Source of the DNA: Aureimonas frigidaquae
GTDB taxonomy: Bacteria > Pseudomonadota > Alphaproteobacteria > Rhizobiales > Rhizobiaceae
Length of the DNA stretch: 64,000 nt
Reading direction: 5' to 3'
Assembly: GCF_001463905.1 (NCBI RefSeq)
Contig: NZ_BBWR01000003.1
Location: 186,001-250,000, forward strand
Under the pieces are notes generated by a model. That model did no database searches and had not been told where the DNA came from. It saw only the letters and a program-made list of their open reading frames with translations. The position numbers and the translations under genes were made by a program. Below, in pieces: positions 49,068 through 58,210 of the stretch. Within the stretch, counting starts at the first letter, position 1. Each line of letters opens with the position of its first letter.

Positions 49068-49895
49068 GTGACAGGCAAGACGTTTTTCATCACCGGCGCC
49101 AATTCGGGGTTCGGGCTTGCCATCGCCGGGGCAGCGCTGCGGGCGGGGCATACGGTGATCGGCACTGTTCGCTCCGAGGAGGCGCGCCGCTCCCTGGCAG
49201 AGAGACATCCGCAGGCCCATGCCGTCTTATGTGACGTCACCGATTTCGACCGCATCGAGGAAATCGTCCGACAGGCCGAGGCTGATGTCGGCCCGGTCGA
49301 CGTGCTGATCAACAATGCCGGTTATGGGCATGAGGGGGTGCTGGAGGAATCCCCTCTGTCCGAGATGCAGCGCCAGTTCGACGTGAATGTCTTTGGCGCG
49401 GTAGCCGTGGCCAAGGCGTTTCTGCCGCGCTTCCGCCAGAGGCGCTCGGGATTTATCGTCAACGTCACGTCGATGGGCGGCCTGATCACCATGCCGGGGA
49501 TCGCCTATTACTGCGGCAGCAAATTTGCGCTGCAGGGCATATCCGAAGTCATGCGGGCCGAGATGTCACCCTTTGGCGTGCACGTCACGGCGCTTTGCCC
49601 GGGCTCTTTCAGGACGGACTGGGCGGGGCGCTCGATGGTCCGCACGGAGCGCTCGATCGATGCTTATGACAGGCTCTTCGATCCGATCCGCGAGGCCCGG
49701 CAGAAAAAGCATGGCGCACAGCTGGGGGATCCGGAAAAGCTTGCGCAAGCCGTCCTGACGCTCGTGAATTCCGACAATCCTCCGCCGCAACTGCTTCTGG
49801 GCAGCGACGCCCTCGGGCTGGTGCGTCACCGCCTGCAAGCGATGCTGCGTGAGATCGAGGACTGGGAGACACTGACCTGTTCCACGGATGGGTGA
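49068..49895 (+). CDS. SDR-family oxidoreductase
   Basis: 275 aa from GTG 49068, chosen for CGAGG 7 bases upstream and because translation then opens directly into TGKTFFITGANSGFG; ATG 49041 or 49047 would add 7-9 residues. Cofactor loop TGANSGFG, NNAGYG, serine in VTSMGG, and the Tyr-x3-Lys pair in YYCGSKFALQG are present, followed by the longer C-terminus (ALCPGSFRTDWAG) of ketoreductase-like SDRs. Probably NADP-dependent, since the first strand is followed by basic TVRSEEARR. Divergent from the AraC regulator. Confidence 0.9.
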   Translation: MTGKTFFITGANSGFGLAIAGAALRAGHTVIGTVRSEEARRSLAERHPQAHAVLCDVTDFDRIEEIVRQAEADVGPVDVLINNAGYGHEGVLEESPLSEMQRQFDVNVFGAVAVAKAFLPRFRQRRSGFIVNVTSMGGLITMPGIAYYCGSKFALQGISEVMRAEMSPFGVHVTALCPGSFRTDWAGRSMVRTERSIDAYDRLFDPIREARQKKHGAQLGDPEKLAQAVLTLVNSDNPPPQLLLGSDALGLVRHRLQAMLREIEDWETLTCSTDG

Positions 49896-50069
49896 CGACG
49901 CCGGGATGCGCCATTGCATCGAAAGCATGGGACGCGATCTGCCGCCCGGACGCGATGAAACACGCGTCGATGCGATTTGTGTCGTAGTGACGATCCGGCA
50001 CGATGTGCGCAGAGCGCCGGCATCAGAGCTTCGCAGGGGAGGGCACCCGACGTGGCCGGTCCGTGACGC

Positions 50070-50099
50070 AAAAAAAAGGACGCGGACCTTATGTCCGCG
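50070..50099 (-). terminator. Rho-independent terminator of the amino-acid-type ABC operon
   Basis: CGCGGAC (50081-50087) pairs with 50093-50099 around CTTAT; read leftward, the stem is followed by TCC and then eight T. It lies 33 bp past the binding-protein stop. Confidence 0.9.
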
Positions 50100-50132
50100 C
50101 CCCTCTCACCCCGATGGCGCCAGACGGCCTGC

Positions 50133-50927
50133 CTATTGCAGCATCTCCGCCGGCAGGGGCGAGCCGTGGAAGCGCTGGTAGATCTCGTTGAGCTTGCCGT
50201 TCTTGAGGTTGGTGGAGACCCACTCGTCGAGCTTGGCCTTCAGCTCCGGCTCGTTCTTGCGCAGGCCGATGGCCAGATCGAAGGTGCGGATCACGAATTT
50301 CGGCTCGAAGGCCAGCTCCGGGTTGCGCTGTCCGATCTGGTTCACCAGCGTGGCGGAGGTCGCCACCATCTTGGCCTGGCCGCTGACGGCCGCCGTCACC
50401 ATCGTGGCGTCGTCGTCGTAGCGCGTCACGGTGAAGCCTTTCTCCGAGGCCAGCCCCGTCAGCTCCGTGTCCTGCGTCGTGCCGCGGGTTACGGTGATCG
50501 CCTGGCCGCGCACATCGTCCCAGCTTGCGATGGTCGAGGCCTTCGGCGCGCCGACGACAGACTGGAGCGCGGCATAGGGCGTGGAGAAGTCGATCACTTC
50601 GGCGCGCTGCGGCGTGACCGACAGGGTCGAGATGACGATGTCGGCCTTGTTGGTCTGGAGGTTCGGGATGCGCGTGGCGCCCGTGGTCTGGATGAACTCC
50701 AGTTCCAGGCCCCAGTCGGCGGCCAGGAGCTTGGCGGTTTCGACGTCGGAGCCCGTCGGCTGAAGGTCGGCGTCCAGCATGCCCGACGGCGGGATGGCCA
50801 TGTCGGTGGCGACGCGGATCTTCTTGGCGGCCATGATATCGGCCAGCGCATCGGCCGCGGCGGGCGCGATGCCGGCGGCGAGCGTCGCCAGGACCGCGGC
50901 GATGGTGGTCAAAGACTTCAGCTTCAT
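50133..50927 (-). CDS. Polar amino-acid-type ABC transporter binding protein
   Basis: 264 aa from ATG 50927 with GGGGAGGAACC upstream. Signal peptide to about residue 25 (GIAPAAADA). The family-3 solute-binding fold is shown by KKIRVATDMAIPPSGMLD, GSDVETAKLLAADWGLELEF, ADIVISTLSVTPQRAEVIDF and the late LRKNEPELKAKLDEWV. Such proteins bind polar amino acids, opines or related acids. It is the last gene of a leftward operon that also encodes a sugar-phosphate-type isomerase and a hydroxyacid dehydrogenase, so the ligand may not be a standard amino acid. Confidence 0.92.
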   Translation of the reverse strand: MKLKSLTTIAAVLATLAAGIAPAAADALADIMAAKKIRVATDMAIPPSGMLDADLQPTGSDVETAKLLAADWGLELEFIQTTGATRIPNLQTNKADIVISTLSVTPQRAEVIDFSTPYAALQSVVGAPKASTIASWDDVRGQAITVTRGTTQDTELTGLASEKGFTVTRYDDDATMVTAAVSGQAKMVATSATLVNQIGQRNPELAFEPKFVIRTFDLAIGLRKNEPELKAKLDEWVSTNLKNGKLNEIYQRFHGSPLPAEMLQ

Positions 50928-50971
50928 GTGGTTCCTCCCCTTCATGCAGCCGGTGCGGGTGCGCCCGGCCG

Positions 50972-51727
50972 TCACAATTCTTCGGCGACGAAGTCGCGCA
51001 GCTCCGTGGTGGCCGGCTTGTCGAGAATGCCGGCCGTTCCCTGCTCGTGGATGCGGCCCTGGTGCATGAAGACGACCTGGTCGGCGATGCGCCGGGCGAA
51101 GTTCATCTCATGCGTCACCATGATCATCGTCATGCCGCCGGCGGCCAGGCTCTCGATGACGCGCAGGACCTCCCCGGTGAGCTTGGGGTCGAGCGCGGAG
51201 GTGACCTCGTCGAAGAGCATGACCTTCGGCTCCATCGCCAGTGAGCGGGCGATCGCGGCGCGCTGCTGCTGGCCGCCCGACAGCTGCTCGGGATACTGGT
51301 CCGCCTTCTCGGCAAGGCCCACCTTGGCGAGCACGCCTTCAGCCACCGCCCGTGCCTGCGCCTTCGGCATCTTCTTCACCGAGCGCGGCGCCAGCATGAT
51401 GTTTTCGGCGATTGTCAGGTGCGGAAACAGGTTGTAGCTCTGGAACACGATGCCGACATCCTGCCGCAAGCGCCGCAGGTCGAGCTTCGGATCGTCGACC
51501 CGGTGTCCGCAGACCTCGATCTCGCCGCTGTCGATGACCTCCAGCCGGTCGATGCAGCGCAGCGCGGTGGATTTGCCCGAGCCGCTGGCGCCGATCAGTG
51601 CAACGACTTCGCCCTTCTCCACGGTGAAGGACACGCCGTGCAGCACCTGCACGGCCCCGAAGCTCTTCCGGACGTCTCTGAGGGCGACGATGGGCATGGC
51701 TGTATCCTGGATGGGAGCCGCGGTCAT
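50972..51727 (-). CDS. Amino-acid-type ABC transporter ATP-binding protein
   Basis: 251 aa from the ATG overlapping the permease stop. Walker [11 protein letters not shown]-loop [10 protein letters not shown], signature [16 protein letters not shown], Walker [14 protein letters not shown] and switch VTHEM. The sequence is of the HisP/GlnQ type that pairs with two PAAT permeases, both encoded upstream. Confidence 0.95.
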   Translation of the reverse strand: MTAAPIQDTAMPIVALRDVRKSFGAVQVLHGVSFTVEKGEVVALIGASGSGKSTALRCIDRLEVIDSGEIEVCGHRVDDPKLDLRRLRQDVGIVFQSYNLFPHLTIAENIMLAPRSVKKMPKAQARAVAEGVLAKVGLAEKADQYPEQLSGGQQQRAAIARSLAMEPKVMLFDEVTSALDPKLTGEVLRVIESLAAGGMTMIMVTHEMNFARRIADQVVFMHQGRIHEQGTAGILDKPATTELRDFVAEEL

Positions 51728-52398
51728 GCCGACAGCGCCTTGAGGGTGGCAAGACGCGCCGCGCCACGCTGCTCCAGACGGCGGCTGAGAAGCGACACCG
51801 GGTAGCAGAGGCAGAAATACAGCGCGGCGACGATGACGTAGATCAGGAAGGGCTCGAAGATCGAGTTGTTGATGAGCTGCCCGGCGCGTGCCAGTTCCAC
51901 GAAGCCGACAACGGATGCGAGCGAGGTGTTCTTGATGATCTGGACGCAGAAGCCGACGGTGGGCGGCGTCGCAATGCGGATCGCCTGCGGGAGGATCACC
52001 TTGAACATGCGGCTGGTCTTCGACAGCGCCAGGCACTCTGCCGCCTCCCACTGGGCCTTGGGGACCGACTGAAGGCAGCCGCGCCAGATCTCGCCGAGAT
52101 AGGCGCCGACATAGATCGTCAGCGACAGGCCGGCGGCCAGGAGCGGGGAGATGGAGTAGCCGAGCGTCGGCAGGCCGAAATAGGTGATGAACAGGATGAT
52201 GAGGAGCGGCGTCCCCTGCACGACCGTCACGTAGAAGCCGGCGAGAACCCGAAGCGCCCGCCAGGGCGCCGTGCGCCCGAGTGCGACTAGGAAGCCGACG
52301 AGCCCACCGCCAGCGAAGGCCATCAGCGACAGGACGAGCGTCCAGAATGCGCCGGTGAGCAGAAACTGGAGATGGCCGAGATTGACGGCGGTGTTCAT
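51724..52398 (-). CDS. Amino-acid-type ABC transporter permease (second)
   Basis: 224 aa, five hydrophobic segments, with the HisMQ/GlnP permease signature [17 protein letters not shown] and the EAA loop [20 protein letters not shown]. It pairs with the other permease to form the membrane channel. AGAGGG precedes the ATG; the start is 12 bp after the first permease stop, and the stop overlaps the ATPase start. Confidence 0.93.
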   Translation of the reverse strand: MNTAVNLGHLQFLLTGAFWTLVLSLMAFAGGGLVGFLVALGRTAPWRALRVLAGFYVTVVQGTPLLIILFITYFGLPTLGYSISPLLAAGLSLTIYVGAYLGEIWRGCLQSVPKAQWEAAECLALSKTSRMFKVILPQAIRIATPPTVGFCVQIIKNTSLASVVGFVELARAGQLINNSIFEPFLIYVIVAALYFCLCYPVSLLSRRLEQRGAARLATLKALSA

Positions 52399-52409
52399 GG
52401 CCGTACCCT

Positions 52410-53087
52410 CTAGAGCGCCGTTCCGAGGCGTCGCAGCCGCGGAAAGATGAGAAGGCCGAAGAGCCAGAAGACGAGCCGCATCACCAGCGACAGGCCGAGA
52501 TAGAGGACCGCCGCCACGAGGAAGGTCTCGAACGGGCGGTACGTCTCGGACTGGATGAAGTTGGCGGCGGCGGTCAGCTCCTCGACGGAGATCTGCGAGG
52601 TGACGGACGAGGCCAGCATCAGGAGGATGAACTGGCTGGTCAAGGACGGGTAGACGCGCTCCATCGCCGGCCGCAGCGCGACGTGCCAATAGGCCTTGGC
52701 CTTCGACAGGCCGAGGCACTCGGCTGCCTCCCACTGTCCCCGGTGCACGGAATCGAAACCCGCGCGCATGATTTCGGCCGTATAGGCGCCGACATTGATG
52801 GTCAGCGCGATGATGGCGACGGTGACGGCCGAGAAGGAGAAGCCCAGGCTCGACAGTCCGAAATAGACGACGAAGATCTGCACCAGGAACGGTGTGTTGC
52901 GAATGCTCTCGATGTAGATGCCCGCCAGCCTGGATGCCCAGGGCCAGCTCGACCGGCGGGCGATCGCGCAGATCGTGCCGATGAGGAAGCCGGTCAGCGT
53001 CGTCACCGCAGCCAGTTGGATGGTCAGGAGAAGGCCGTCCTGAAGCATCTGCCAGCGGGCGAATATGGGGGTGAAGTCGAGGGTCAT
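52410..53087 (-). CDS. Amino-acid-type ABC transporter permease (first)
   Basis: 225 aa HisMQ-family permease with [20 protein letters not shown] and the coupling loop [20 protein letters not shown]. Its ATG overlaps the stop of the dehydrogenase gene (ATGA), so transport and metabolism genes are translated as one unit. Confidence 0.93.
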   Translation of the reverse strand: MTLDFTPIFARWQMLQDGLLLTIQLAAVTTLTGFLIGTICAIARRSSWPWASRLAGIYIESIRNTPFLVQIFVVYFGLSSLGFSFSAVTVAIIALTINVGAYTAEIMRAGFDSVHRGQWEAAECLGLSKAKAYWHVALRPAMERVYPSLTSQFILLMLASSVTSQISVEELTAAANFIQSETYRPFETFLVAAVLYLGLSLVMRLVFWLFGLLIFPRLRRLGTAL

Positions 53088-54004
53088 GGCTGGCTGTCAG
53101 ACGCGCCGGCGGCGCGCTGCCCGGTCATCCGGTCATAGACCCGGAACAGGGCCTGGTTGCCGTTGGCGCCTTCGCCATGCGCCCTGGCCTCGAGATACTG
53201 GGTGGTGACGAGAGAGGTCGCCGGCAGGGGAACGGACTGCGCCTGTGCCATGTCGAGCGTCAGGCGCAGGTCCTTGAGCATCAGGTCGATGCGAAAGCCC
53301 GCGCCTGCATCCCCCGCGATCATCGCCGGTCCGAGCTTGTCGAGCATCCAGGATGAAGCCGAGCCGCCGAGCAGCACCGCGCGCATCTGGTCGAGATCGA
53401 CCCCGCAGGCGCGACCGAGCGCCAAGGCCTCGCAGATGGCCTGGAGGTTCACCCCACAGACGAGCTGGTTGCAGAGCTTGACCGTCTGTCCGGCGCCGCT
53501 CTCACCCACGCGAGTGATTGTCGTGCCCATGGCGGACAGGACGGGGCGCACGCGCGCAAAGGCGTCGGCGTCGCCGCCCGCCATGATCGAGAGCGTGGCG
53601 GTCTTCGCACCGATCGGGCCGCCTGAGACAGGCGCGTCGAGCATGAAAATGCCGGTCGATGCCAGGCGCTCCGCCATGGCGCGCGTCGCAGCCGGCGAGA
53701 TCGTGCTCATGTCGATGATGATGGAGCCCGGACGCATGGTCTCGATGAGACCGCCTGCGCCCAGAACCACCTCTTCCACATGCGGTGTATCGGGAAGCAT
53801 CGTGATGACGACGTCCGCGCCCGCGCCGATATCCGCCACGCCAGCCGCGGGCCGGGCGCCGAGCGCCGCCAGGGCGTCAACGGCCGCCGGTGCGATGTCG
53901 TAAGCGGTCACGGCGTAACCCGCCTCGACCAGATTGCGGGCCATCTCGCGGCCCATGGTGCCGAGGCCGACGAAGCCGATCCGGATCGTGTCTTTCTCGT
54001 TCAT
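53084..54004 (-). CDS. Beta-hydroxyacid dehydrogenase (HIBADH/GarR/LtnD family)
   Basis: 306 aa from ATG 54004 with GGGAGGACG upstream. NAD(P) loop GFVGLGTMGREMARNL at the N-terminus, substrate motif DAPVSGGPIGAKTATLSIM, catalytic lysine in GAGQTVKLCNQLV and the all-helical C-terminal domain. The family includes 3-hydroxyisobutyrate dehydrogenase, tartronate semialdehyde reductase and the threonate/erythronate dehydrogenases. Sequence alone does not choose. Next to an RpiB-like isomerase, a role on a four-carbon sugar acid is worth considering. It overlaps the first permease by 4 bases. Confidence 0.9.
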   Translation of the reverse strand: MNEKDTIRIGFVGLGTMGREMARNLVEAGYAVTAYDIAPAAVDALAALGARPAAGVADIGAGADVVITMLPDTPHVEEVVLGAGGLIETMRPGSIIIDMSTISPAATRAMAERLASTGIFMLDAPVSGGPIGAKTATLSIMAGGDADAFARVRPVLSAMGTTITRVGESGAGQTVKLCNQLVCGVNLQAICEALALGRACGVDLDQMRAVLLGGSASSWMLDKLGPAMIAGDAGAGFRIDLMLKDLRLTLDMAQAQSVPLPATSLVTTQYLEARAHGEGANGNQALFRVYDRMTGQRAAGASDSQP

Positions 54005-54033
54005 CCCTGACGTCCTCCCAAACGTCGTCCCGG

Positions 54034-54480
54034 TCAGTCGGCGGATTCGAGTTGGGCGAGCTTGTCGACGCGGCGCACGAAATCTTCGTTGCGATCGAAG
54101 GCGGCGGCGAAGAAGGCATCGACGAGATCGTTGGCGAGCCAGGGGCCGACGATCTGGGCGCCGATGCACATGACATTGACGTCGTCGTGCTCCACCGACT
54201 GGTGGGCAGAATGGACATCGTGGCAGACGGCGGCCCGGATGCCGCGGATCTTGTTGGCCGCGATGGCGGCGCCCACGCCCGTGCCGCAGACGAGAAGGCC
54301 GCGCTCGGCATCCTGTTTGCGCACCTTGTCGCAGACCAGCCGCGCAATATCGGGAAAATCGACTGGATTGGCATCGAAGCTGCCGACATCCTCGATATCG
54401 TGGCCTCCCGCCTTCAGATGCTCGATGAGCTGGGCTTTCAGCGGAAAGCCGGCGTGGTCGCTGCCGATGACGATCTTCAT
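54034..54480 (-). CDS. RpiB/LacAB-family sugar-phosphate isomerase (EryI/DerI-like)
   Basis: 148 aa: MKIVIGSDHAGFPLKAQLIE, catalytic Cys65 in LLVCGTGVGAAIAANKI, then AAVCHDVHSAHQSVEHDD and VNVMCIGAQIVGPWLA. The last block resembles the EryI/DerI branch acting on tetrose phosphates more than ribose-5-phosphate RpiB, as far as I can recall the families. It interconverts aldose and ketose phosphates in the cytosol. Its ATG overlaps the stop of the GntR-type regulator. Confidence 0.85.
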   Translation of the reverse strand: MKIVIGSDHAGFPLKAQLIEHLKAGGHDIEDVGSFDANPVDFPDIARLVCDKVRKQDAERGLLVCGTGVGAAIAANKIRGIRAAVCHDVHSAHQSVEHDDVNVMCIGAQIVGPWLANDLVDAFFAAAFDRNEDFVRRVDKLAQLESAD

Positions 54481-55289
54481 GGATGGGTCCTTGCGTTCTG
54501 GTCGTTCGACGGCCCGGCGGGCGATGCCGCCTCCCGGCGCTCCCCCATCCGGTGCGCGGTCTCGAGCATCGTTGCCCGGCGCCGGAACTCGGCACCGATC
54601 TCGAAGTGGCGGGTGAGAAGATCGTCGGCCTTCTGCGCATCGCGATCGACGATGGCCGAGAAAATCAGACGGTGGTGATCGATCAGGAAGGCGTCGATCC
54701 CCTCGATCCGGATAATCTGCTCGCGCCGGTCGAGGTGCGAGCGCATCATCAATGCGGAGAGCGAGCCATAAATGCTGACGAGCGTCGGCGAATGGGCAGC
54801 CCGCACGATCGCCTCGTGGAAACGGAAGTCTGCGGCGCCCCCTGCTTCCACATCGTGGATGGTCTGCGCGATCTGCGTGAGAGCATCGGCAATGCGGTCC
54901 AGATCGATCTGGCCTGCCCGGCGGCAGGCGAGACGCACCGCATGGTGCTCGATCGCGATGCGCGCTTCCATGATGTCGTCGATGACATCCGCCTGCTGGG
55001 CCAGAACGAAGGAAAAGAACTCGCCGAGCGTCGAGACGTCCGGCCGCTTCACGATCGTCCCGACGCCGTGCCGGATCTCCACCGCGCCGATCATCGCCAG
55101 CGCCCGCAGCGCTTCGCGCAGCATGGGGCGGCTCACGTTCAGCCGCACCGACAACTCGCGTTCGGGCAGGAGGCAGTCACCCGTCCTCAACTGGCCGGAC
55201 AAAAGCTGCTCGCGCAGGAAGGACACGACGCGCTCGTAGCCGCTCCGTGTCTCGGTGTCGCCGCGTGTGATGGAAACGTCACTGCTCAT
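54477..55289 (-). CDS. GntR-family regulator, FCD subfamily
   Basis: 270 aa from ATG 55289; a GTG at 55316 would begin inside the operator. An N-terminal winged helix (SGQLRTGDCLLPERELSVRL, NVSRPMLREALRALAMIGAV) is followed by the helical FCD ligand domain with metal-site residues in DIMEARIAIEHHAVRL, DFRFHEAIVRAAHS and DHHRLIFSAIVDRDAQKADD. FCD regulators usually sense small organic acids, which fits the operon. It is the first gene of the operon, so it controls itself together with transport and enzymes. Confidence 0.92.
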   Translation of the reverse strand: MSSDVSITRGDTETRSGYERVVSFLREQLLSGQLRTGDCLLPERELSVRLNVSRPMLREALRALAMIGAVEIRHGVGTIVKRPDVSTLGEFFSFVLAQQADVIDDIMEARIAIEHHAVRLACRRAGQIDLDRIADALTQIAQTIHDVEAGGAADFRFHEAIVRAAHSPTLVSIYGSLSALMMRSHLDRREQIIRIEGIDAFLIDHHRLIFSAIVDRDAQKADDLLTRHFEIGAEFRRRATMLETAHRMGERREAASPAGPSNDQNARTHP

Positions 55290-55303
55290 CAGGTGATCCG
55301 TCC

Positions 55304-55316
55304 GTGGTAAGACCAC
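55304..55316. promoter_or_regulatory. FCD-type operator GTGGTAAGACCAC
   Basis: A 5-bp-arm palindrome containing TGGT-N3-ACCA, the core recognised by FadR/LldR-type FCD regulators. It is 14 bp before the start codon of the regulator gene, well placed for autoregulation. Confidence 0.75.
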
Positions 55317-55499
55317 TTAAAGACAAGTCGCTTATCCTGTCAACTCCATGCCTGGTTCCAAAGGTCGGGGAAATACTTCGGATCGGTCATGCGCATGTGC
55401 AGGACCGCTGCCTGGACGCTGCAAGCGGTGTCTCAGCGGGTCAGGTCGCCCGTCCATGAACAAGTGGCCCAGGTTGCAGCGTCGCGCGCACGAAGTGCG
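55317..55499. other. Short gap between regulator promoter and hipA remnant
   Basis: 183 bp holding the promoter region of the FCD operon next to its operator. Nothing else was recognised. Confidence 0.4.
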
Positions 55500-56022
55500 C
55501 TAATCCGTGGCATGATCCTTCGTGCCGGCCAGGATCGCCGTTCGCTGCTCGATCGCCGAGCGAACCGAGCCGATCAGCGGCTCCGGGAAGTTGTTCGGCA
55601 GTGCGTTGAAAACTGTGTCCGCCTGGCTTCGCGCATGCACTGACAGATCGTCGAATATCTCGCGCATACGGGGTTTGCCGACCCGCAATGTCCGCCGTCT
55701 GCATGAAATGGCGGGGCATGACGTCGCGGATCGACTAGTGCCGTTTCAGGCCAACAGACATGGCAAGCTTGAATTCCTTACGATCGACATGTCCGGAATC
55801 GAGACTCGGCTGCGCCGTCAGTACATCGTACAAGGGCGTCATACGGAAGCGTCCCCCTGGATCGAGGAAGATACTGAAGTTCTCGGGGTGCGTTTGACAT
55901 TCTTCTCGCCACGAGAGGATGTCCTCGATATCGTCGGCTTCGGTGCGCGGCCTGACGACGAGTTCGAGGCGCAGAGCCGAAAGTGCCTCCATGAGCTCAT
56001 ACGCGAGCGCGTATAAAGACAT
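55500..56022 (-). pseudogene. hipA toxin kinase remnant (C-terminal part)
   Basis: Leftward frames give HipA C-terminal blocks: ENFSIFLDPGGRFRMTPLYD, VLTAQPSLDSG and KLAMSVGLKRH, then a TAG where Tyr is expected (55735-55737), SIRDVMPRHFMQTADIAG, a frameshift near 55680, and KPRMREIFDDLSVHARSQAD, VFNALPNNFPEPLIGSV. The catalytic DGHAKN region before NFSIF is degraded to QTHPEN and the N-terminal two thirds and hipB are missing. A decayed hipBA persistence module is the best reading. Confidence 0.8.
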
Positions 56023-56042
56023 GATATACGCATATGCGTGTA
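55999..56042. promoter_or_regulatory. Two adjacent palindromes sharing TACGC half-sites
   Basis: ATACGCGAGCGCGTAT (55999-56014) is perfect except for its two central bases, and TATACGCATATGCGTGTA (56025-56042) matches at 16 of 18. Centres are 27 bp apart. They lie at the upstream end of the hipA remnant in AT-richer DNA, so they may be relic operators of a lost hipB-like repressor. Confidence 0.45.
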
Positions 56043-56550
56043 GAGCGAGTTATACGTGCCACAGTATAATTCCACTCGAGACGCGACTGCGTATAGCGTT
56101 GCGGCCGATTTCTTGACGGCCGATCCGGTGGGCAGACGTTATCTTCAAAGAATGACGTCAGGTCAGTTCGCTACTGCCCGGCCCGGATCATTGGTGCAAC
56201 CTCCATGCCAGGGCGCTCGATTGACCCCTCAATGCGGTAAAAAATCCCTGCAGCTCGATGGTCAGCTGGCTGCCCAGACGAGGGCCCGACGAACCGCCCG
56301 CACCCGGCCCGTGCCACATGGCGGTTGGATCAGGCCAGGCCTGTTTTTGTCGAAGAACGAAACGGCGGCAGACGCGCCCGCAGCGGCCATGGCGCTTCGT
56401 AAGCGCGCCCCAAGATTGTCACCGGCCGGGAGCCCCCTGCGGCGATAGGGATGCGGGCGAGCGGGTGCGGACAGGTTCGCAGACGACGCAATGGCAGCAG
56501 CCGGTCGAGAGCGACGCGGCAGCTGCCATTCCTGAACCTGTGCGTCCTTT
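56043..56550. other. Gene-free stretch with a nested inverted repeat
   Basis: No supported gene in 508 bp. Next to the ATPase stop there are nested repeats: ACAGGTTC (56471-56478) with GAACCTGT (56534-56541), enclosing AATGGCAGC (56490-56498) with GCTGCCATT (56522-56530). Read leftward this would be a 70-nt structured 3' end for the sugar ABC operon, without a T-run. The remainder looks like decayed accessory DNA. Confidence 0.5.
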
Positions 56551-57378
56551 TCAGGCGTCGGCCATCCGTCGGGGTGGCTTGCCGGACATGATGACCCCGA
56601 CGATCTCGTCCTGGCTCGTCTCCGCCGTGCGCAGTTCGCAGGCGAGGCGTCCGCGGTACAGCACCGCGATCCGGTCCGTCACGCGCATGACGTCGTCCAT
56701 GTTGTGCGTGATGTAGATCACCGCGACGCCCTGGCTGGCGAGGCGCCGGGCGAGTTCCAGGACCTTGTTCTGCTCCGGGACGCTGAGCGCGGCCGTCGGC
56801 TCGTCGAGGATGACGAGATTGGCCTTCCAGCGGATCGCGCGGGCAATGGCGATCGCCTGTCGCTGGCCGCCGGACAGCATGTCGACATTGACCCGCAGCG
56901 ACGGGATGTGAATGTCCAGCTGCTTGAGCGTCTCGGCCGCGTCGCGCTCCATCTCCCGTTTCTTCAGGACCTTGATGAAACCCGGCACCAGGTTCCAGGT
57001 CATCTCCCGGCCAATGAAGAAATTGTCGGCGACGGGCAGGTTCGGAACCAAAGCAAGATCCTGGAAGACGGTCTCGATGCCGAGATCGTGCGCACGATCC
57101 GGTGTCGAGATGCGCGTGACCTCGCCGGTGCAGCGGATCTCTCCCGAGGTCGGCTGATGGACGCCGGAAATGACCTTCACCAGGGTGGTCTTGCCTGCGC
57201 CATTGTCTCCCAGGAGCCCGAGCACCTCTCCGCGGCGAATGTCGAGGGTGATCCCTTCCAGGGCCGTCACGCCGCCGAACCGCTTGCCGACATCGGACAG
57301 GCGCAGGAAATATTCCTCGCCGGGAAAGCCCGCCGGTTGGACGGATGCCGTGCGTGGGGGGAGGGCGGGCGTGGTCAT
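56551..57378 (-). CDS. Sugar ABC transporter ATP-binding protein, single-domain CUT2 type
   Basis: 275 aa. Walker A GDNGAGKTTL, Q-loop ETVFQDLALVPNL, signature LSGGQRQAIAIARAIRW, Walker B LVILDEPTAALS and switch THNMDDVM. It is again a single nucleotide-binding domain of the FrcA kind, not the double RbsA type. It ends the leftward operon; its ATG overlaps the stop of the isomerase gene, so it is separated from its permease by two enzyme genes. Confidence 0.92.
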   Translation of the reverse strand: MTTPALPPRTASVQPAGFPGEEYFLRLSDVGKRFGGVTALEGITLDIRRGEVLGLLGDNGAGKTTLVKVISGVHQPTSGEIRCTGEVTRISTPDRAHDLGIETVFQDLALVPNLPVADNFFIGREMTWNLVPGFIKVLKKREMERDAAETLKQLDIHIPSLRVNVDMLSGGQRQAIAIARAIRWKANLVILDEPTAALSVPEQNKVLELARRLASQGVAVIYITHNMDDVMRVTDRIAVLYRGRLACELRTAETSQDEIVGVIMSGKPPRRMADA

Positions 57379-58202
57379 CGGTCGATCTCCAAACTGTTGC
57401 AGAACGCTTCCCCACCTTTCAGGATCGTGTCCTCGTCGAGCGCGTAGCCATAGACCTGGGCCTCGTATTCGACGGAGGCAAAGCCGTTAAAGCCGGCGGT
57501 CCGCAGGCGGCCGGCAAGATCGTGGAAATCGATCGTGCCCTGCCCCAGCGGCGGAAAGGCGAAATCGGGGAAGCGCCCTTTGCCGTCCTTCAGATGCACG
57601 TGGCGGATGCGGTCCCCCAACTCGTCCGGGACCCGCGCCGGGTTCTCGCCCTGCACTTCCAGATGGCTGGGATCGAAGTTGACGAAGATCGTCGAACCCG
57701 GAAGATCGTGGAACAGGCGGTGATAGTCGTCCGTCGCATGGAACAGGTGGCCGGCGATGGCTTCGACGCCCAGGCCCACCCCGCGGCCGTCCGCATGGCT
57801 TGCGCAACGCGCGATCGCGTCGGCGAACCAGCGCCAGCTCGCGTCATAACTGGCCCCGCTTGCCTGCGGACCGGACAGGACATGCACGAACGGGCAGGCA
57901 AGGTCGGATGCCAGATCGATGCAGCCCTCGACGAAGCGGATAGCAGCCTGGCGCGCCTCTGCGCTTTCGCCGACCATCTCCACATGCGCGCCGATGGCGG
58001 GAATGGCGAGCCCGCGCGCCGCGCAGGCCGTGCGGATCGTGCGCCGCTCCTGCGGCGGTGTGTCCGGTGTGACATGCGGGCCCGCCCAGGGAAGGGTTTC
58101 CGCGTTGAGCTCGATCCCCCGATACCCAGCGTCGGCCACACGATCGATCAGCGCCAGGATGGGGACGTCCGGCAAGCCGACGGAATGGAAGGCACTCTTC
58201 AT
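57375..58202 (-). CDS. Sugar phosphate isomerase/epimerase, IolE-like TIM barrel
   Basis: 275 aa AP-endonuclease-2-type barrel. The metal residues expected for the family are seen as the Glu of GLGVEAIAGH, Asp-x-x-His in FVNFDPSHLEVQGENP, His-x-His/Asp in IRHVHLKDGKGRFPDF and the late Glu in FASVEYEAQVYG. Members include IolE (inosose dehydratase), IolH/IolI, xylose isomerase-like and tagatose epimerases. Flanked by a Gfo/Idh dehydrogenase and near an IolD-like enzyme, an inosose- or keto-sugar-directed step is likely. It begins 8 bp after the dehydrogenase gene. Confidence 0.88.
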   Translation of the reverse strand: MKSAFHSVGLPDVPILALIDRVADAGYRGIELNAETLPWAGPHVTPDTPPQERRTIRTACAARGLAIPAIGAHVEMVGESAEARQAAIRFVEGCIDLASDLACPFVHVLSGPQASGASYDASWRWFADAIARCASHADGRGVGLGVEAIAGHLFHATDDYHRLFHDLPGSTIFVNFDPSHLEVQGENPARVPDELGDRIRHVHLKDGKGRFPDFAFPPLGQGTIDFHDLAGRLRTAGFNGFASVEYEAQVYGYALDEDTILKGGEAFCNSLEIDR

Positions 58203-58210
58203 CGCAGGCC

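Noticed and set aside
47533-55737. Tyrosine replaced by TAG in both the integrase and the hipA remnant, hinting at amber recoding
   Set aside because: Both genes also carry frameshifts and missing domains, and no intact gene in the window shows an internal TAG; ordinary decay explains it.
56331-56346. CAGGCCAGGCCTG followed by five T as a terminator
   Set aside because: The symmetric halves leave only a 4-bp stem with a 5-base loop, too weak, and no gene precedes it on that strand.
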